From contig JARWIR010000023.1 of assembly GCA_029959085.1 (NCBI GenBank), positions 7,205,860 through 7,269,859 of the forward strand: DNA of 64,000 nucleotides, written 5' to 3'. Below are positions 1 to 13,102 of this stretch, piece by piece. Below the pieces are notes generated by a model. The model saw nothing but the letters and a program-made list of their open reading frames with translations, was not told the origin of the DNA and did not search any database. Position 1 is the stretch's first letter. The number at the start of each line of letters is the position of its first letter. The DNA comes from Nemophila menziesii (lineage: Eukaryota > Streptophyta > Magnoliopsida > Boraginales > Hydrophyllaceae). Both the position numbers and the translations under genes were made by a program.

Positions 1-1574
1 CAATTGAATCGCCGGTTAACATCTTGCTTCACGATCTTTCCCCCAAAATCCTTGTGTTTACCGGGAAACACAATTGGAAGCCCATCTAACTGTGTCTGAA
101 TACTTGCAGGACTATATTTCTTCGGTGGGCGCCTATCATCGGGTTCCTTGTACAAAACACGTTCGCTTCTAAATGGATGTCCGGCAGGTAACCAACGTCT
201 ATGGTCAAAGTAAACAATCCCTTTGTTCACACTCAATGACGGAGTATGATCCATGCATTCGGGACAAGCTTTGTAACCTTGACCCGACCATCCCGAAGTG
301 TATGACCTAGCGGGGAAATCATTAGTGGTAGACAACAAACAAACCTTCATCGTAAACTCTTCTTTCTTGTGGGCATCATACGTAACGATCCCTTTATCCC
401 ACAACTCTTCCAACTCATCTATAACAGGACGAAGAAAGACATCCATGTCCTTACCGGGTGAACAGGGTCCCGGAATCAACAAACAAAGCTGGAATGTGGT
501 CTCCTTCATGCATACCCACGGGGGCAAGTTATATACGGTTAATATGACTGGCCACATGCTATACGAGTTGTTCTGCATAGAGAAAGGACAAAACCCATCG
601 ATTCCAAGACCCAGATATACGTTACGAGGTTCACTAGCAAACTCAGGGTGTAGCGCTGCAAATCTCTTCCAACTATCACCATCAACCGGATGACGCAACA
701 CATCCGGATCTGCACTGTTACCGGTATGGTGCCAAATCATGTCTTCAGCGGTGTGCGTTGAAGCGAATAGTCGCTGTAATCTCGGAGCAATCGGAAAATA
801 TCGAAGCTTCTTATGCGGTACTTTGATACCCTTCTTTGGGTCCCATCTAGACTCGTTACAAACTGGACACTTGTCAAGGTCTTTGTTTTCTTTGTAATAA
901 ATAACACAATCGTTCAAACAAACGTCGATGGTAACATACCCCATACCCAAACTTTTCAACTTCTTGTTGCATGCTTCATAAGATTCGGGCAAATTGGGAG
1001 GTTTAGGCAAAATACGACCCAACAACTCCAGTAGCTCGGTGAATGAGGTGTTAGTCCATTTGTTCTTTACTTTTACGTGCATTAGCTTGGCAATAAAATT
1101 CAACGAACCCATCGATTCACAACCAGGAAATAATTCTGTCTCCAGTTCTTCGAACAACGTGTCAAAACTGCTTCGACTTGGAATATGTGCATCTCTCATC
1201 TCGGTGTCTCCCGGATGTCCACCAACATCGTGACTCTGTCTCACATCGTCATAAACATGCTGGATTTCATTTACTATAACTGGATCTTTACTTGCAGGGG
1301 GTGTATGTGTTTGTATCTCTTCCTCACCGTGTTTTGTCCAAACCTTATAATCATGGTTAAACCCCTCTCTTAGAAGGTGGGCCATAACATCATTGGTTTT
1401 TAATCGGCAAAAATTATTACACTTCTTACACGGACAAGACAAGTAACCGGTATAACCTCTACTTTTCTTAGCAAAATCGATAAATTTATAAACCCCAAAA
1501 ATATATTCACCATCTAACACATTCGTCGATTCGATCCAACTCTTATCGATACTCATGCCCGAACTCGATGCCAT
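1..1574 (-). CDS. CACTA transposase (TNP2-like), N-terminal 524 codons
   Basis: The frame is open from the ATG at 1574 to the window edge with no stop. Cuts transposon ends and catalyses cut-and-paste transposition in the nucleus. The N-terminus (about residues 5-85) looks like the plant transposase-associated domain, with the metal-type cluster CPCKKC near residue 48. A second CPVC pair lies near residue 238. The TNP2/Transposase_21 region begins around residue 270 and includes LGLGIDGFCPF (near residue 325), where the Asp is the probable first catalytic acid of the CACTA DDE triad, and GWSGQGYKACPEC (near residue 430). The remaining acids and the C-terminal DUF4218-type region lie outside the window. 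I chose ATG 1574; an alternative in-frame Met lies 6 codons in (MSIDKSWIES). Confidence 0.9.
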   Translation of the reverse strand, partial: MASSSGMSIDKSWIESTNVLDGEYIFGVYKFIDFAKKSRGYTGYLSCPCKKCNNFCRLKTNDVMAHLLREGFNHDYKVWTKHGEEEIQTHTPPASKDPVIVNEIQHVYDDVRQSHDVGGHPGDTEMRDAHIPSRSSFDTLFEELETELFPGCESMGSLNFIAKLMHVKVKNKWTNTSFTELLELLGRILPKPPNLPESYEACNKKLKSLGMGYVTIDVCLNDCVIYYKENKDLDKCPVCNESRWDPKKGIKVPHKKLRYFPIAPRLQRLFASTHTAEDMIWHHTGNSADPDVLRHPVDGDSWKRFAALHPEFASEPRNVYLGLGIDGFCPFSMQNNSYSMWPVILTVYNLPPWVCMKETTFQLCLLIPGPCSPGKDMDVFLRPVIDELEELWDKGIVTYDAHKKEEFTMKVCLLSTTNDFPARSYTSGWSGQGYKACPECMDHTPSLSVNKGIVYFDHRRWLPAGHPFRSERVLYKEPDDRRPPKKYSPASIQTQLDGLPIVFPGKHKDFGGKIVKQDVNRRFN

Positions 1575-2339
1575 CACTTAACAACAATTTGAGTAAACTA
1601 TGCGACTACATTAATAAAAAAAAAAAAAATACATAATTATTACAACCTAATGAATAAAATGAATAAAAATTACAACACAATAAACAAAATAAAAAAAATT
1701 ACAAACTCATTGAATGAATAAATATTACAAACCATTGAATGAATAAAAATTACAAACCATTAAATGAATAAATATTACAAACCATTAAATTAATGAATGA
1801 ATATATAAAAAAAAAAAAAATTAAATAAACAAGTAAAAATATATGAGCACAAAATATAAATTCACACAACACATGCATAATCAACCAACAAATATTTAAT
1901 TCATTAACCTAATCATATGGTATATCAACTTGCTAATATAATCAATTAAATACAAAGCTTAAAAAACATGAAATTTAATGGAAATACCTTGAATTGGATG
2001 GATAAATTGAAGAATGATGTTAATTCCCTACCAAGAGAGTTGTATTAATTCACCTAATCAAAGCATATAGGAAGAATGAAACACAATTAGCATTCAAAAA
2101 AAAAAAAAAAAAAATTGAATTTCATGCAATTATACCTTAAATTCTTTGATGGAAGATGATATTAATGGAGCCCCACTTTGATTATTGAACCAAGAATGAT
2201 GCAAGATAAAGTGGAGAAGGAATTGCAAAAAAAAAATGGAATTTTGTTGATTTTTTGGGAGAAAATCGGAGGATTATTATGGGTGTTGTGTGTGTTAAGT
2301 GGGTTAAAAAACCTGCTGCAGCATTAAATAGGATCGGGG
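1575..2339 (-). other. CACTA 5' leader, AT-rich
   Basis: This stretch lies between the transposase start and the subterminal repeats. It contains A-runs at about 1615-1630, 1807-1820 and 2096-2114, and AT-rich near-repeats of TTACAAACCATTGAATGAATAAA at 1680-1800. I see no coding frame. It probably holds the transposase promoter and 5' UTR, possibly with a leader intron, but no element is certain. Confidence 0.55.
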
Positions 2340-2640
2340 TTTAGCGACGACAATACGGGTCGTGGGTAACGTACTTTACTCGTCGCTAATCTTCAAAATA
2401 ACGACGACAGACAATGTCGCTAAAATAGCGACGACAGTTCGTGAAGAAAAAAAATTCAATAAGAAATAAAAAACAATTAGCGACGAAAAACTAAAATTTA
2501 ACGACAAATTCGTTGTCGTTAATTAGCGACACAGTAAAATTTTGTCGCTAACTTCCTGTCGTCGCTAACTGCGTCAGTTTAACGACGAATTTCGTGTCGT
2601 CGCTAATTTGTCGTGGGTAAACACCGCATTTCCAGTAGTG
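2340..2640 (-). repeat. CACTA subterminal repeats and terminal inverted repeat
   Basis: More than ten copies of a CG-containing 8-10 bp motif (TTAGCGACGA, TAGCGACGACAG or the complement TCGTCGCTAA) occur in both orientations between 2340 and 2613, inside otherwise CG-poor DNA. The terminus at 2640 reads CACTACTGGAAATGCGGTGT on the minus strand. In En/Spm such subterminal motifs bind the TNPA-type accessory protein; that role is inferred here. Confidence 0.85.
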
Positions 2641-4420
2641 ATGGCTTTTATAAGATATATACCCTTAAAAAAATTCCCTTGGTTCATTTTTATAATGAGT
2701 GTGTAAATATATTATATTAGTATAATATTAGTAGACAAACGTATGTTAGGTAAACTAACAAGATTTATAATAATTATGACTATTTTGTGAGAAAAAGAAT
2801 TGAAATCGGTAAATGTGTGTTTTCAAATGTCGGGACCTTTTAAAAAAATTCTTTTAAATTTCTTTTATTTACCAAGTCCTTTTAGGGATGGTAATGGTTA
2901 CTTCAATCACATAGCGAACTCTAGTTATCATAGCACAAGATCTACAAGCTTAACGTATTTTGGTCAGAACTTCTTTTGAAATGCTATTGCTGCCACTATT
3001 TTAGCTATTTTTGATAAAATGATTATATATACAAGTAATATGATATCATTTATGTTTATATTAATATTAATTATAAATTATAGTAATTAAATTTATTTTA
3101 CTATAATAAAATAATTGTATATCTACATCTAAAAATAATAAAAGAATAAAAAAAGAAGACCGAAGAGAGAAGATGAAAACATTATTAATTATTTGAATAT
3201 ATTTTCTTCAAATAAATATTACAATATATATGTCCTCTAACGAAAATAAACTATTCTACTACTTTAATTCCAAATAACAATCACCATTCCATAATCGCCT
3301 AACTTACGATTTTCTAGAACTATTCCAAAGTCATTACATTGTCATATCCCATTCCAAGAACCTTGCCCTCAAGGTTTGCCTGAGTAAAATCTTCTAGATA
3401 GTTTTTTTTCACTGAAAAGTCATTTGTTGCAATAAAATTTGGTCATATAAAATAATAAAATGGGGAAATATTGTTTTGTGAATAAGTAATCCACTTATTG
3501 GAAGCACCAAATATTGATTGATTTCAAGCACTAAATGGTGTCATCCGGATTCCATAATAATATTGAAGTCAATGTTCTTATTTCTCGGTTTCTCTAGGGT
3601 ATTCACCATAGATGCTACGTGGGATTTGTAACATGATAAAATAATTTTCTAGTACTCCACTACTCGTGCGAATGAAATATATCTTGTTTCTACTGCTACT
3701 TGCATGCTTTTTTCTGAACACATAATCTGCTCTCTTTAACGAAGGACCCTTCTCAATATGACATGTACAGATTTTACGAACACTCTTATCTGAGAAACAA
3801 TGATGTTTCTTTCCACTATCCAAGAAGAAATGTGATGGATCATTAGGATCAACAATGACATGGATTCTACTTCCCATACCTTTCACGAAATCTACTACCA
3901 ACCAATCTCCAAAGTGAAAAATCGTAGGAACTCTTGAGCACCTTGCATCCAACTTGTACATTTGACATTCAGAAGCTATATAAATATTTCACTATTACTT
4001 ATAACATATGAATACAATATAGAAATAATAGAAAGATAGAGAAGAGAGAATAAGTAAGAGAGAAGAATAAACAGATGGAAGAAACAAAAATAAAGTGAAT
4101 AGGAACATATATATAAATTTGAGAGAGAAAAGAACCAGTGGAAAGAGAAACAGTATGATTAGACCACCTAATACACATTATGGGTGATATTTCTGTGATT
4201 ATGTGATACCCAACATTACTCATATATATATATATATATATATAATATATGTATATATATATACATTTTGAGAGAGAAATGAACCGAGGGAAATAAATAA
4301 AACAAAATTGAATGAGAATATGGTTATATTAAAAAAAGGAGGTTTTGTTGTATTTTGCACACTCTAATTAAAAAAACACTTGATCCTTTTAATAAAACAC
4401 CATAAGATTATATGATTTAT
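2641..4420 (-). repeat. Array unit U1 (leftmost, CACTA-interrupted)
   Basis: This is the most divergent unit together with the solo copy. Its ORF spans 3961-3578 (127 codons) and is open through FGDWLVVDFVKGMGSRIHVI and on past KIYFIRTSSGVLENY, so it lacks the nonsense changes of U2-U5. The (TA)n tract is interrupted (4221-4264). The left side begins ATGGCTTTTATAAGAT, aligning to ATGACTTATATAAGAT in other units, which shows that the CACTA insertion fell inside a unit. Confidence 0.9.
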
Positions 4421-6140
4421 ATAAGATATTTATCCTTAAAAAAATTCCCTTGGTTTATTTTTTTTAATGAGTGTGTAAATATATCATTTGAGTATAAAAT
4501 TAGTAGACAAACTTATGTTAGGTATACTAACAAACTTTATAATAATTAGGACTTTTTTGTGAGAAAAAGAACTGGAATCTTCGGGACCTTTTAAACATTT
4601 TCTATTAAATTTTATTTACCATGTCCTTTTGGGGATTGTAATGGTTACTTCAATCACGTAGCACACTCCAGCATAACAATAGATCTACAACCTTAATATA
4701 TTTTGGTCGGACCTTATTTTGAAATGCTGGTGCTACCACTATTTTAGCTAGTTTTGATGAAATTATTTATATAAGAGTAATAAGATATTAATTATGTTCA
4801 TATTAATATTAATTATAATTTACACTAATAAAATTTATTTTACTGTAATATAATAATTTTATATCTACATCTGAATGAAAGAAGAGATACAAAATAAAAG
4901 AATAAAAAGAAGAAGACCTAAGAGAGAAGATGAAAACTTTATTAATCACTTGAATATATTTTCTTCAAATAATTATTACATATATATCTCCTCTAACGGT
5001 AATAAACAGTTCTACTGTTTTTATTTCAAATAACAATCATCATCCCATTCCTGCCTAACTTACGGTTTCCTGAAACTATTACAAAGTAATTACATTGTCA
5101 TACCCTATTTCAAGAACTTTTCCATCAAGGTTTGGCTGAGTAAAATCTTCCGGATGGTTTTTTTTCACTGAAAAGTCATTTGTTGCACTAAAATTTTGGT
5201 CATATAAAAGAAAAAAATGGGAAAATATTATTTTGTGAATAAGTAATCCACTTATTTCAAGCACCAAATATTGATTGATTTCAAGCACTAAATGATGTCA
5301 TCCGGATTCCATAATAATATTGAAGTCAATATTCTTCTTTCTTGGTTTCTCTAGGATTTCCACAATGGATGCTACGTGGGATTTGTAACATGATAAAATA
5401 GTTTTCTAGTACTCCACTACTCGTACGAATGAATTATATCTTGTTACTACTGCTACTTGCGTGCTTTTTTCTTAACACATAATCTTCTCACTTTAACGAA
5501 TGACCCTTCTCAATATGACATGTACTGATTTAACCAACACTATTATCTGAGAAACAATGATTTTTCTTTCCACTATCCAGGAAGAAATGTGATGGATCAT
5601 TAGGATCAACAATGACATGGATTCTACTTCCAATACCTTTCACGAAATCTACTACCAACCAATCTCCAAAGTGAAAAATCGTAGGATCTCTTGAGCACCT
5701 TGCATCCAACTTGTACATTTTACATTCAGAAGCTCTATACATATTTCACTATATACAATAGAGAAATCATAGAAAGATAGAGAAGAGAGAAGAAGTAAGA
5801 GAGAAGAATAAACAGATGGAAGAAACAAAAATAAAGTACATAGGAACATATATATAAATTTGAGAGAGAAAAGAACCAGTAGAAAGAGAAACAGTATGAT
5901 TAGACCACCTAATACATATTATGGGTTATATTTTTGTGATTATGTGATACCCAACATTACTCATATATATATATATATATATACATTTTGAGAGAGAAAT
6001 GAAACGATGAAAATAAATAAAACAAAATTGAATGAGAATATGGTTATATTAAAAAAAGGAGGTTTAGTTGTATTTTTGACACTCTAATTAAAAAAACACT
6101 TGATCCTTTTAATAAAACACCATAAGATTATATGACTTAT
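4421..6140 (-). repeat. Array unit U2
   Basis: Nearly identical to U3 and U4. The ORF at 5742-5530 (70 codons) ends at a TAA (5532-5530) made by GGTAAA changing to GGTTAA, shared with U3 and U4. A second downstream nonsense (TAT to TAA in KIYFIR) is shared with U3-U5. A further open stretch at 5288-5079 contains NDFSVKKNHPEDFTQPNLDG. The (TA)n tract is short (5962-5983). Confidence 0.92.
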
Positions 6141-7679
6141 ATAAGATATTTATCCTTAAAAAAATTCCCTTGGTTTATTTTTTTTAATGAGTGTGTAAAT
6201 ATATTATTTGAGTATAAAATTAGTAGACAAACTTATGTTAGGTATACTAACAAACTTTATAATAATTAGGACTTTTTTGTGAGAAAAAGAACTGGAATCT
6301 TCGGGACCTTTTAAACATTTTCTATTAAATTTTATTTACCATGTCCTTTTGGGGATGGTAATGGTTACTTTAATCACGTAGCAAACTCCATCATAACAAT
6401 AGATCTACAACCTTAATATATTTTGGTCGGACCTTATTTTGAAATGCTGGTGCTACCACTATTTTAGCTAGTTTTGATGAAATTATTTATATAAGAGTAA
6501 TAAGATATTAATTAAGTTCATATTAATATTAATTATAATTTACAGTAATTAAATTTATTTTACTGTAATATAATAATTGTATATCTACATCTGAATGAAA
6601 GAAGAGATACAAAATAAAAGAATGAAAAGAAGAAGACCTAAGAGAGAAGATGTAAACTTTATTAATCACTTGAATATATTTTCTTCAAATAATTATTACA
6701 TATATATCTCCTCTAACGGTAATAAACAGTTCTACTGTTTTTATTTCAAATAACAATCATCATCCCATTCCTGCCTAACTTACGGTTTCCTGAAACTATT
6801 ACAAAGTAATTACATTGTCATACCCTATTTCAAGAACTTTTCCATCAAGGTTTGGCTGAGTAAAATCTTCCGGATGGTTTTTTTTCACTGAAAAGTCATT
6901 TGTTGCACTAAAATTTTGGTCATATAAAAGAAAAAAATGGGAAAATATTATTTTGTGAATAAGTAATCCACTTATTTCAAGCACCAAATATTGATTGATT
7001 TCAAGCACTAAATGATGTCATCCGGATTCCATAATAATATTGAAGTCAATATTCTTCTTTCTTGGTTTCTCTAGGATTTCCACAATGGATGCTACGTGGG
7101 ATTTGTAACATGATAAAATAGTTTTCTAGTACTCCACTACTCGTACGAATGAATTATATCTTGTTACTACTGCTACTTGCGTGCTTTTTTCTGAACACAT
7201 AATCTGCTCACTTTAACGAATGACCCTTCTCAATATGACATGTACTGATTTAACCAACACTATTATCTGAGAAACAATGATGTTTCTTTCCACTATCCAG
7301 GAAGAAATGTGATGGATCATTAGGATCAACAATGACATGGATTCTACTTCCAATACCTTTCACGAAATCTACTACCAACCAATCTCCAAAGTGAAAAATC
7401 GTAGGATCTCTTGAGCACCTTGCATCCAACTTGTACATTTTACATTCAGAAGCTCTATACATATTTCACTATATACAATAGAGAAATCATAGAAAGATAG
7501 AGAAGAGAGAAGAAGTAAGAGAGAAGAATAAACAGATGGAAGAAACAAAAATAAAGTACATAGGAACATATATATAAATTTGAGAGAGAAAAGAACCAGT
7601 AGAAAGAGAAACAGTATGATTAGACCACCTAATACATATTATGGGTTATATTTTTGTGATTATGTGATACCCAACATTA

Positions 7680-7720
<41 letters not shown>

Positions 7721-7874
7721 TTTGAGAGAGAAATGAAACGATGAAAATAAATAAAACAAAATTGAATGAGAATATGGTTATATTAAAAAAAGGAGGTTTA
7801 GTTGTATTTTTCACACTCTAATTAAAAAAACACTTGATCCTTTTAATAAAACACCATAAGATTATATGACTTAT
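6141..7874 (-). repeat. Array unit U3
   Basis: ORF at 7462-7250 with the same TAA as U2 and U4, and the same downstream open stretch (7008-6799). It differs from U2 by only scattered bases and by (TA)n length (7683-7717). The near identity points to a recent duplication. Confidence 0.92.
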
Positions 7875-9413
7875 ATAAGATATTTATCCTTAAAAAAATT
7901 CCCTTGGTTTATTTTTTTTAATGAGTGTGTAAATATATTATTTGAGTATAAAATTAGTAGACAAACTTATGTTAGGTATACTAACAAACTTTATAATAAT
8001 TAGGACTTTTTTGTGAGAAAAAGAACTGGAATCTTCGGGACCTTTTAAACATTTTCTATTAAATTTTATTTACCATGTCCTTTTGGGGATGGTAATGGTT
8101 ACTTTAATCACGTAGCAAACTCCATCATAACAATAGATCTACAACCTTAATATATTTTGGTCGGACCTTATTTTGAAATGCTGGTGCTACCACTATTTTA
8201 GCTAGTTTTGATGAAATTATTTATATAAGAGTAATAAGATATTAATTAAGTTCATATTAATATTAATTATAATTTACAGTAATTAAATTTATTTTACTGT
8301 AATATAATAATTGTATATCTACATCTGAATGAAAGAAGAGATACAAAATAAAAGAATGAAAAGAAGAAGACCTAAGAGAGAAGATGTAAACTTTATTAAT
8401 CACTTGAATATATTTTCTTCAAATAATTATTACATATATATCTCCTCTAACGGTAATAAACAGTTCTACTGTTTTTATTTCAAATAACAATCATCATCCC
8501 ATTCCTGCCTAACTTACGGTTTCCTGAAACTATTACAAAGTAATTACATTGTCATACCCTATTTCAAGAACTTTTCCATCAAGGTTTGGCTGAGTAAAAT
8601 CTTCCGGATGGTTTTTTTTCACTGAAAAGTCATTTGTTGCACTAAAATTTTGGTCATATAAAAGAAAAAAATGGGAAAATATTATTTTGTGAATAAGTAA
8701 TCCACTTATTTCAAGCACCAAATATTGATTGATTTCAAGCACCAAATGATGTCATCCGGATTCCATAATAATATTGAAGTCAATATTCTTCTTTCTTGGT
8801 TTCTCTAGGATTTCCACAATGGATGCTACGTGGGATTTGTAACATGATAAAATAGTTTTCTAGTACTCCACTACTCGTACGAATGAATTATATCTTGTTA
8901 CTACTGCTACTTGCGTGCTTTTTTCTGAACACATAATCTGCTCACTTTAACGAATGACCCTTCTCAATATGACATGTACTGATTTAACCAACACTATTAT
9001 CTGAGAAACAATGATGTTTCTTTCCACTATCCAGGAAGAAATGTGATGGATCATTAGGATCAACAATGACATGGATTCTACTTCCAATACCTTTCACGAA
9101 ATCTACTACCAACCAATCTCCAAAGTGAAAAATCGTAGGATCTCTTGAGCACCTTGCATCCAACTTGTACATTTTACATTCAGAAGCTCTATACATATTT
9201 CACTATATACAATAGAGAAATCATAGAAAGATAGAGAAGAGAGAAGAAGTAAGAGAGAAGAATAAACAGATGGAAGAAACAAAAATAAAGTACATAGGAA
9301 CATATATATAAATTTGAGAGAGAAAAGAACCAGTAGAAAGAGAAACAGTATGATTAGACCACCTAATACATATTATGGGTTATATTTTTGTGATTATGTG
9401 ATACCCAACATTA

Positions 9414-9470
<57 letters not shown>

Positions 9471-9624
9471 TTTGAGAGAGAAATGAAACGATGAAAATAA
9501 ATAAAACAAAATTGAATGAGAATATGGTTATATTAAAAAAAGGAGGTTTAGTTGTATTTTTCACACTCTAATTAAAAAAACACTTGATCCTTTTAATAAA
9601 ACACCATAAGATTATATGACTTAT
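7875..9624 (-). repeat. Array unit U4
   Basis: Almost identical to U3. ORF at 9196-8984 with the shared TAA; the downstream open stretch is at 8745-8533. The main difference is a longer (TA)n tract (9417-9467). Confidence 0.92.
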
Positions 9625-11357
9625 ATAAGATATTTATCCTTAAAAAAATTCCCTTGGTTTATTTTTTTTAATGAGTGTGTAAATATATTATTTGAGTATA
9701 AAATTAGTAGACAAACTTATGTTAGGTATACTAACAAACTTTATAATAATTAGGACTTTTTTGTGAGAAAAAGAACTGGAATCTTCGGGACCTTTTAAAC
9801 ATTTTCTATTAAATTTTATTTACCATGTCTTTTTGGGGATGGTAATGGTTACTTTAATCACGTAGCAAACTCCATCATAACAATAGATCTACAACCTTAA
9901 TATATTTTGGTCGGACCTTATTTTGAAATGCTGGTGCTACCACTATTTTAGCTAGTTTTGATGAAATTATTTATATAAGAGTAATAAGATATTAATTAAG
10001 TTCATATTAATATTAATTATAATTTACAGTAATTAAATTTATTTTACTGTAATATAATAATTGTATATCTACATCTGAATGAAAGAAGAGATACAAAATA
10101 AAAGAATGAAAAGAAGAAGACCTAAGAGAGAAGATGTAAACTTTATTAATCACTTGAATATATTTTCTTCAAATAATTATTACATATATATCTCCTCTAA
10201 CGGTAATAAACAGTTCTACTGTTTTTATTTCAAATAACAATCATCATTCCATTCCTGCCTAACTTACGGTTTCCTGAAACTATTACAAAGTAATTACATT
10301 GTCATACCCTATTTCAAGAACTTTGCCATCAAGGTTTGGCTGAGTAAAATCTATCGGATGGTTTTTTTTCACTGAAAAGTCATTTGTTGCACTAAAATTT
10401 TGGTCATATAAAAGAAAAAAAATGGGAAAATATTGTTTTGTGAATAAGTAATCCACTTATTTGAAGAACCAAATATTGATTGATTTCAAGCACTAAATGA
10501 TGTCATTCGGATTCCATAATAATATTGAAGTCAATATTCTTCTTTCTTGGTTTCTCTAGGATTTCCACAATGGATGCTACGTGGGATTTGTAACATGATA
10601 AAATAATTTTCTAGTACTCCACTACTCGTACGAATGAATTATATCTTGTTACTACTGCTACTTGCGTGCTTTTTTCTGAACACATAATCTGCTCTCTTTA
10701 ACGAAGGACCCTTCTCAATATGACATGTACTGATTTTACCAACACTATTATCTGAGAAAAAATGATGTTTCTTTCCACTATCCAGGAAGAAATGTGATGG
10801 ATCATTAGGATCAACAATGACATGGATTCTACTTCCAATACCTTTCACGAAATCTACTACCAACCAATCTCCATAGTGAAAAATCGTAGGACCTCTTGAG
10901 CACATTGCATCCAACTTGTACATTTTACATTCAGAAGCTATATACATATTTCACTATTACTTATAAAATACGAATACAATAGAGAAATAATAGAAATATA
11001 GAGAAGAGAGAAGAAGTAAGAGTGAAGAATAAACAGATGGAAGAAACAAAAATAAAGTGAATAGGAACATATATATATAAATTTGAGAGAGAAAAAAACC
11101 AGTGGAAAGAGAAATAGTATGATTAGACCACCTAATAAACATTATGGGTGATATTTTTGTGATTATGTGATACCCAACATTACTCATATATATATATATA
11201 CATTTTGAGAGAGAAATGAACCGATCGAAATAAAAAAAACAAAATTGAATGAGAATATGGTTATATTAAAAAAAGGAGGTTTAGTTGTATTTTGCACACT
11301 CTTATTAAAAAAACACTTGATCCTTTTAATAAAACACCATAAGATTATATGACTTAT
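9625..11357 (-). repeat. Array unit U5
   Basis: ORF at 10947-10639 (102 codons). It lacks the U2-U4 GGTTAA stop but shares with them the TAT-to-TAA stop at 10641-10639, so it branches just outside the U2-U4 cluster. The (TA)n tract is short (11186-11200). Confidence 0.92.
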
Positions 11358-12879
11358 ATAAGATATTTACCCTTAAAAAAATTCCCTTGGTTTATTTTTT
11401 TTAATGAGTGTGTAAATATATTATTTGAGTATAAAATTAGTAGACAAACTCATGTTAGGTAAACTAACAAACTTTATAATAATTAGGACTTTTTTGTGAG
11501 AAAAAACTGGAATCTTTGGGACCTTTTAAACATTTTCTATTAAATTTTATTTACCATGTCCTTTTGGCGATGGTAATGGTTACTTCAAGCACATGCAAAC
11601 TCCAGCATAACACTAGATCTACAACCTTAATATATTTTGGTCGGACCTTATTTTGAAATGCTGGTGCTACCACTATTTTAGCTAGTTTTGATGAAACTAT
11701 TTATATAAGAGTAATAAGATATTAATTATAAATTACAGTAATTAAATTTATTTTACTGTAATATAATAATTGTATATCTACATCTGAATGAAAGAAGAGA
11801 TACAAAATAAAAGAATATAAAGAAGAAGACCTAAGAGAGAAGATGAAAACTTTATTAATCACTTGAATATATTTTCTTTAAATAATTATTACATATATAT
11901 CTCCTCTAACGGTAATAAACAGTTCTACTGTTTTTATTTCAAATAACAATCACCATTCCATTCCTGCGTTTCCTGAAACTATTACAAAGTAATTACATTG
12001 TTATACCCTATTTCAAGAATTTTGCCATCAAGGTTTGGCTGAGTAAAATCTTCTGGATGGTTTTTTTTCACTGAAAAGTCATTTGTTGCACTAAAATTTT
12101 GGTCATATAAAAGAATAAAATGGGGAAATATTGTTTTGTGAATAAGTAATCCACATTTTGAAGCACCAAATATTGATTGATTTCAAGCACTAAATGATGT
12201 CATCCGGATTCCGTAATAGTATTGAAGTCAATATTCTTCTTTCTAGGTTTCTCTAGGATTTCCACCATGGATGCTACGTGGGATTTGTAACATGATCAAA
12301 TAATTTTCTAGTACTCCACTACTAGTACGAATGAAATATATCTTTTTTATACTGCTACATGCATGCTTTTTTCTGAACACATAATCTGTTCTCTTTAACG
12401 AAGGACCCTTATCAATATGACATGTACAGATTTTACCAACACTCTTATTTGAGAAACAATGATGTTTCTTTCCACTATCCAGGAATAAATGTGATGGATC
12501 ATTAGGATCAACAATGACATGTTGTCTACTTCCCATACCTTTCACGAAATCTACTACCAACCAATCTCCAAAGTGAAAAATCTTAGGACCTCTTGAGCAC
12601 CTTGCATCCAACTTGTACATTTTACATTAACAAGCTATATACATATTTCACTATTACTTATAAAATATGAATACAATATAGAAATAATAGAAAGATAGAG
12701 AAGAGAGAATAAGTGAGAGAGAAGAATAAACAGATGGAAGAAACAAAAATAAATTGAATAGGAACATATATATATAAATTTGAGAGAGAAAAGAACCAGT
12801 GGAAAGAGAAACAGTATGATTTGACCACCTAATACACATTATGGGTGATATTTCTGTGATTATGTGATACCCAACATTA

Positions 12880-12948
<69 letters not shown>

Positions 12949-13102
12949 TTTGAGAGAGAAATGAACCGATGGAAATGAATAAAACAAAATTGAATGAGAA
13001 TATGGTTATATTAAAAAAAGGAGGTTTAGTTGTATTTTGCACACTCTAATTAAAAAAACACTTGATCCTTTAAATAAAACACCATAAGATTATATGACTT
13101 AT
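11358..13102 (-). repeat. Array unit U6
   Basis: ORF at 12620-12243 (125 codons), open through the YFIRTSSG segment. This is the first unit from the left with GMGSRQHVI (Gln) instead of GSRIHVI; the change is shared with U7-U10. It also lacks a small TAACTTACGG segment near 11967, as do U7 and U8. The (TA)n tract is long (12883-12945). Confidence 0.92.

Larger units (their letters stand above)
1..2640 (-). mobile_element. CACTA (En/Spm-type) DNA transposon, 5' part
   Basis: The element's 5' end is at 2640, where the minus strand begins CACTACTGGAAATGCGG, a CACTA-type terminus. It is followed by a cluster of short direct and inverted subterminal repeats built on TTAGCGACGA, then an AT-rich leader, then a TNP2-like transposase reading off the left edge. 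The bases just outside, ATG at 2641-2643, are the expected 3-bp target duplication, but the other end lies outside the window, so this is not confirmed. Sequence right of 2640 aligns to the tandem-array unit, so the element inserted into a unit. The open transposase suggests a fairly recent insertion. Confidence 0.9.

Noticed and set aside
298..1373. Plus-strand ORFs in the CACTA region
   Set aside because: They are shadows of the long minus-strand transposase frame, which carries recognisable domains.
3999..4223. Recurring minus-strand ORF starting MSNVGYHIITEISP in several units
   Set aside because: It covers the TA-adjacent, CT-rich leader-like sequence; lengths vary between units and the composition is low-complexity, so it is probably non-coding.
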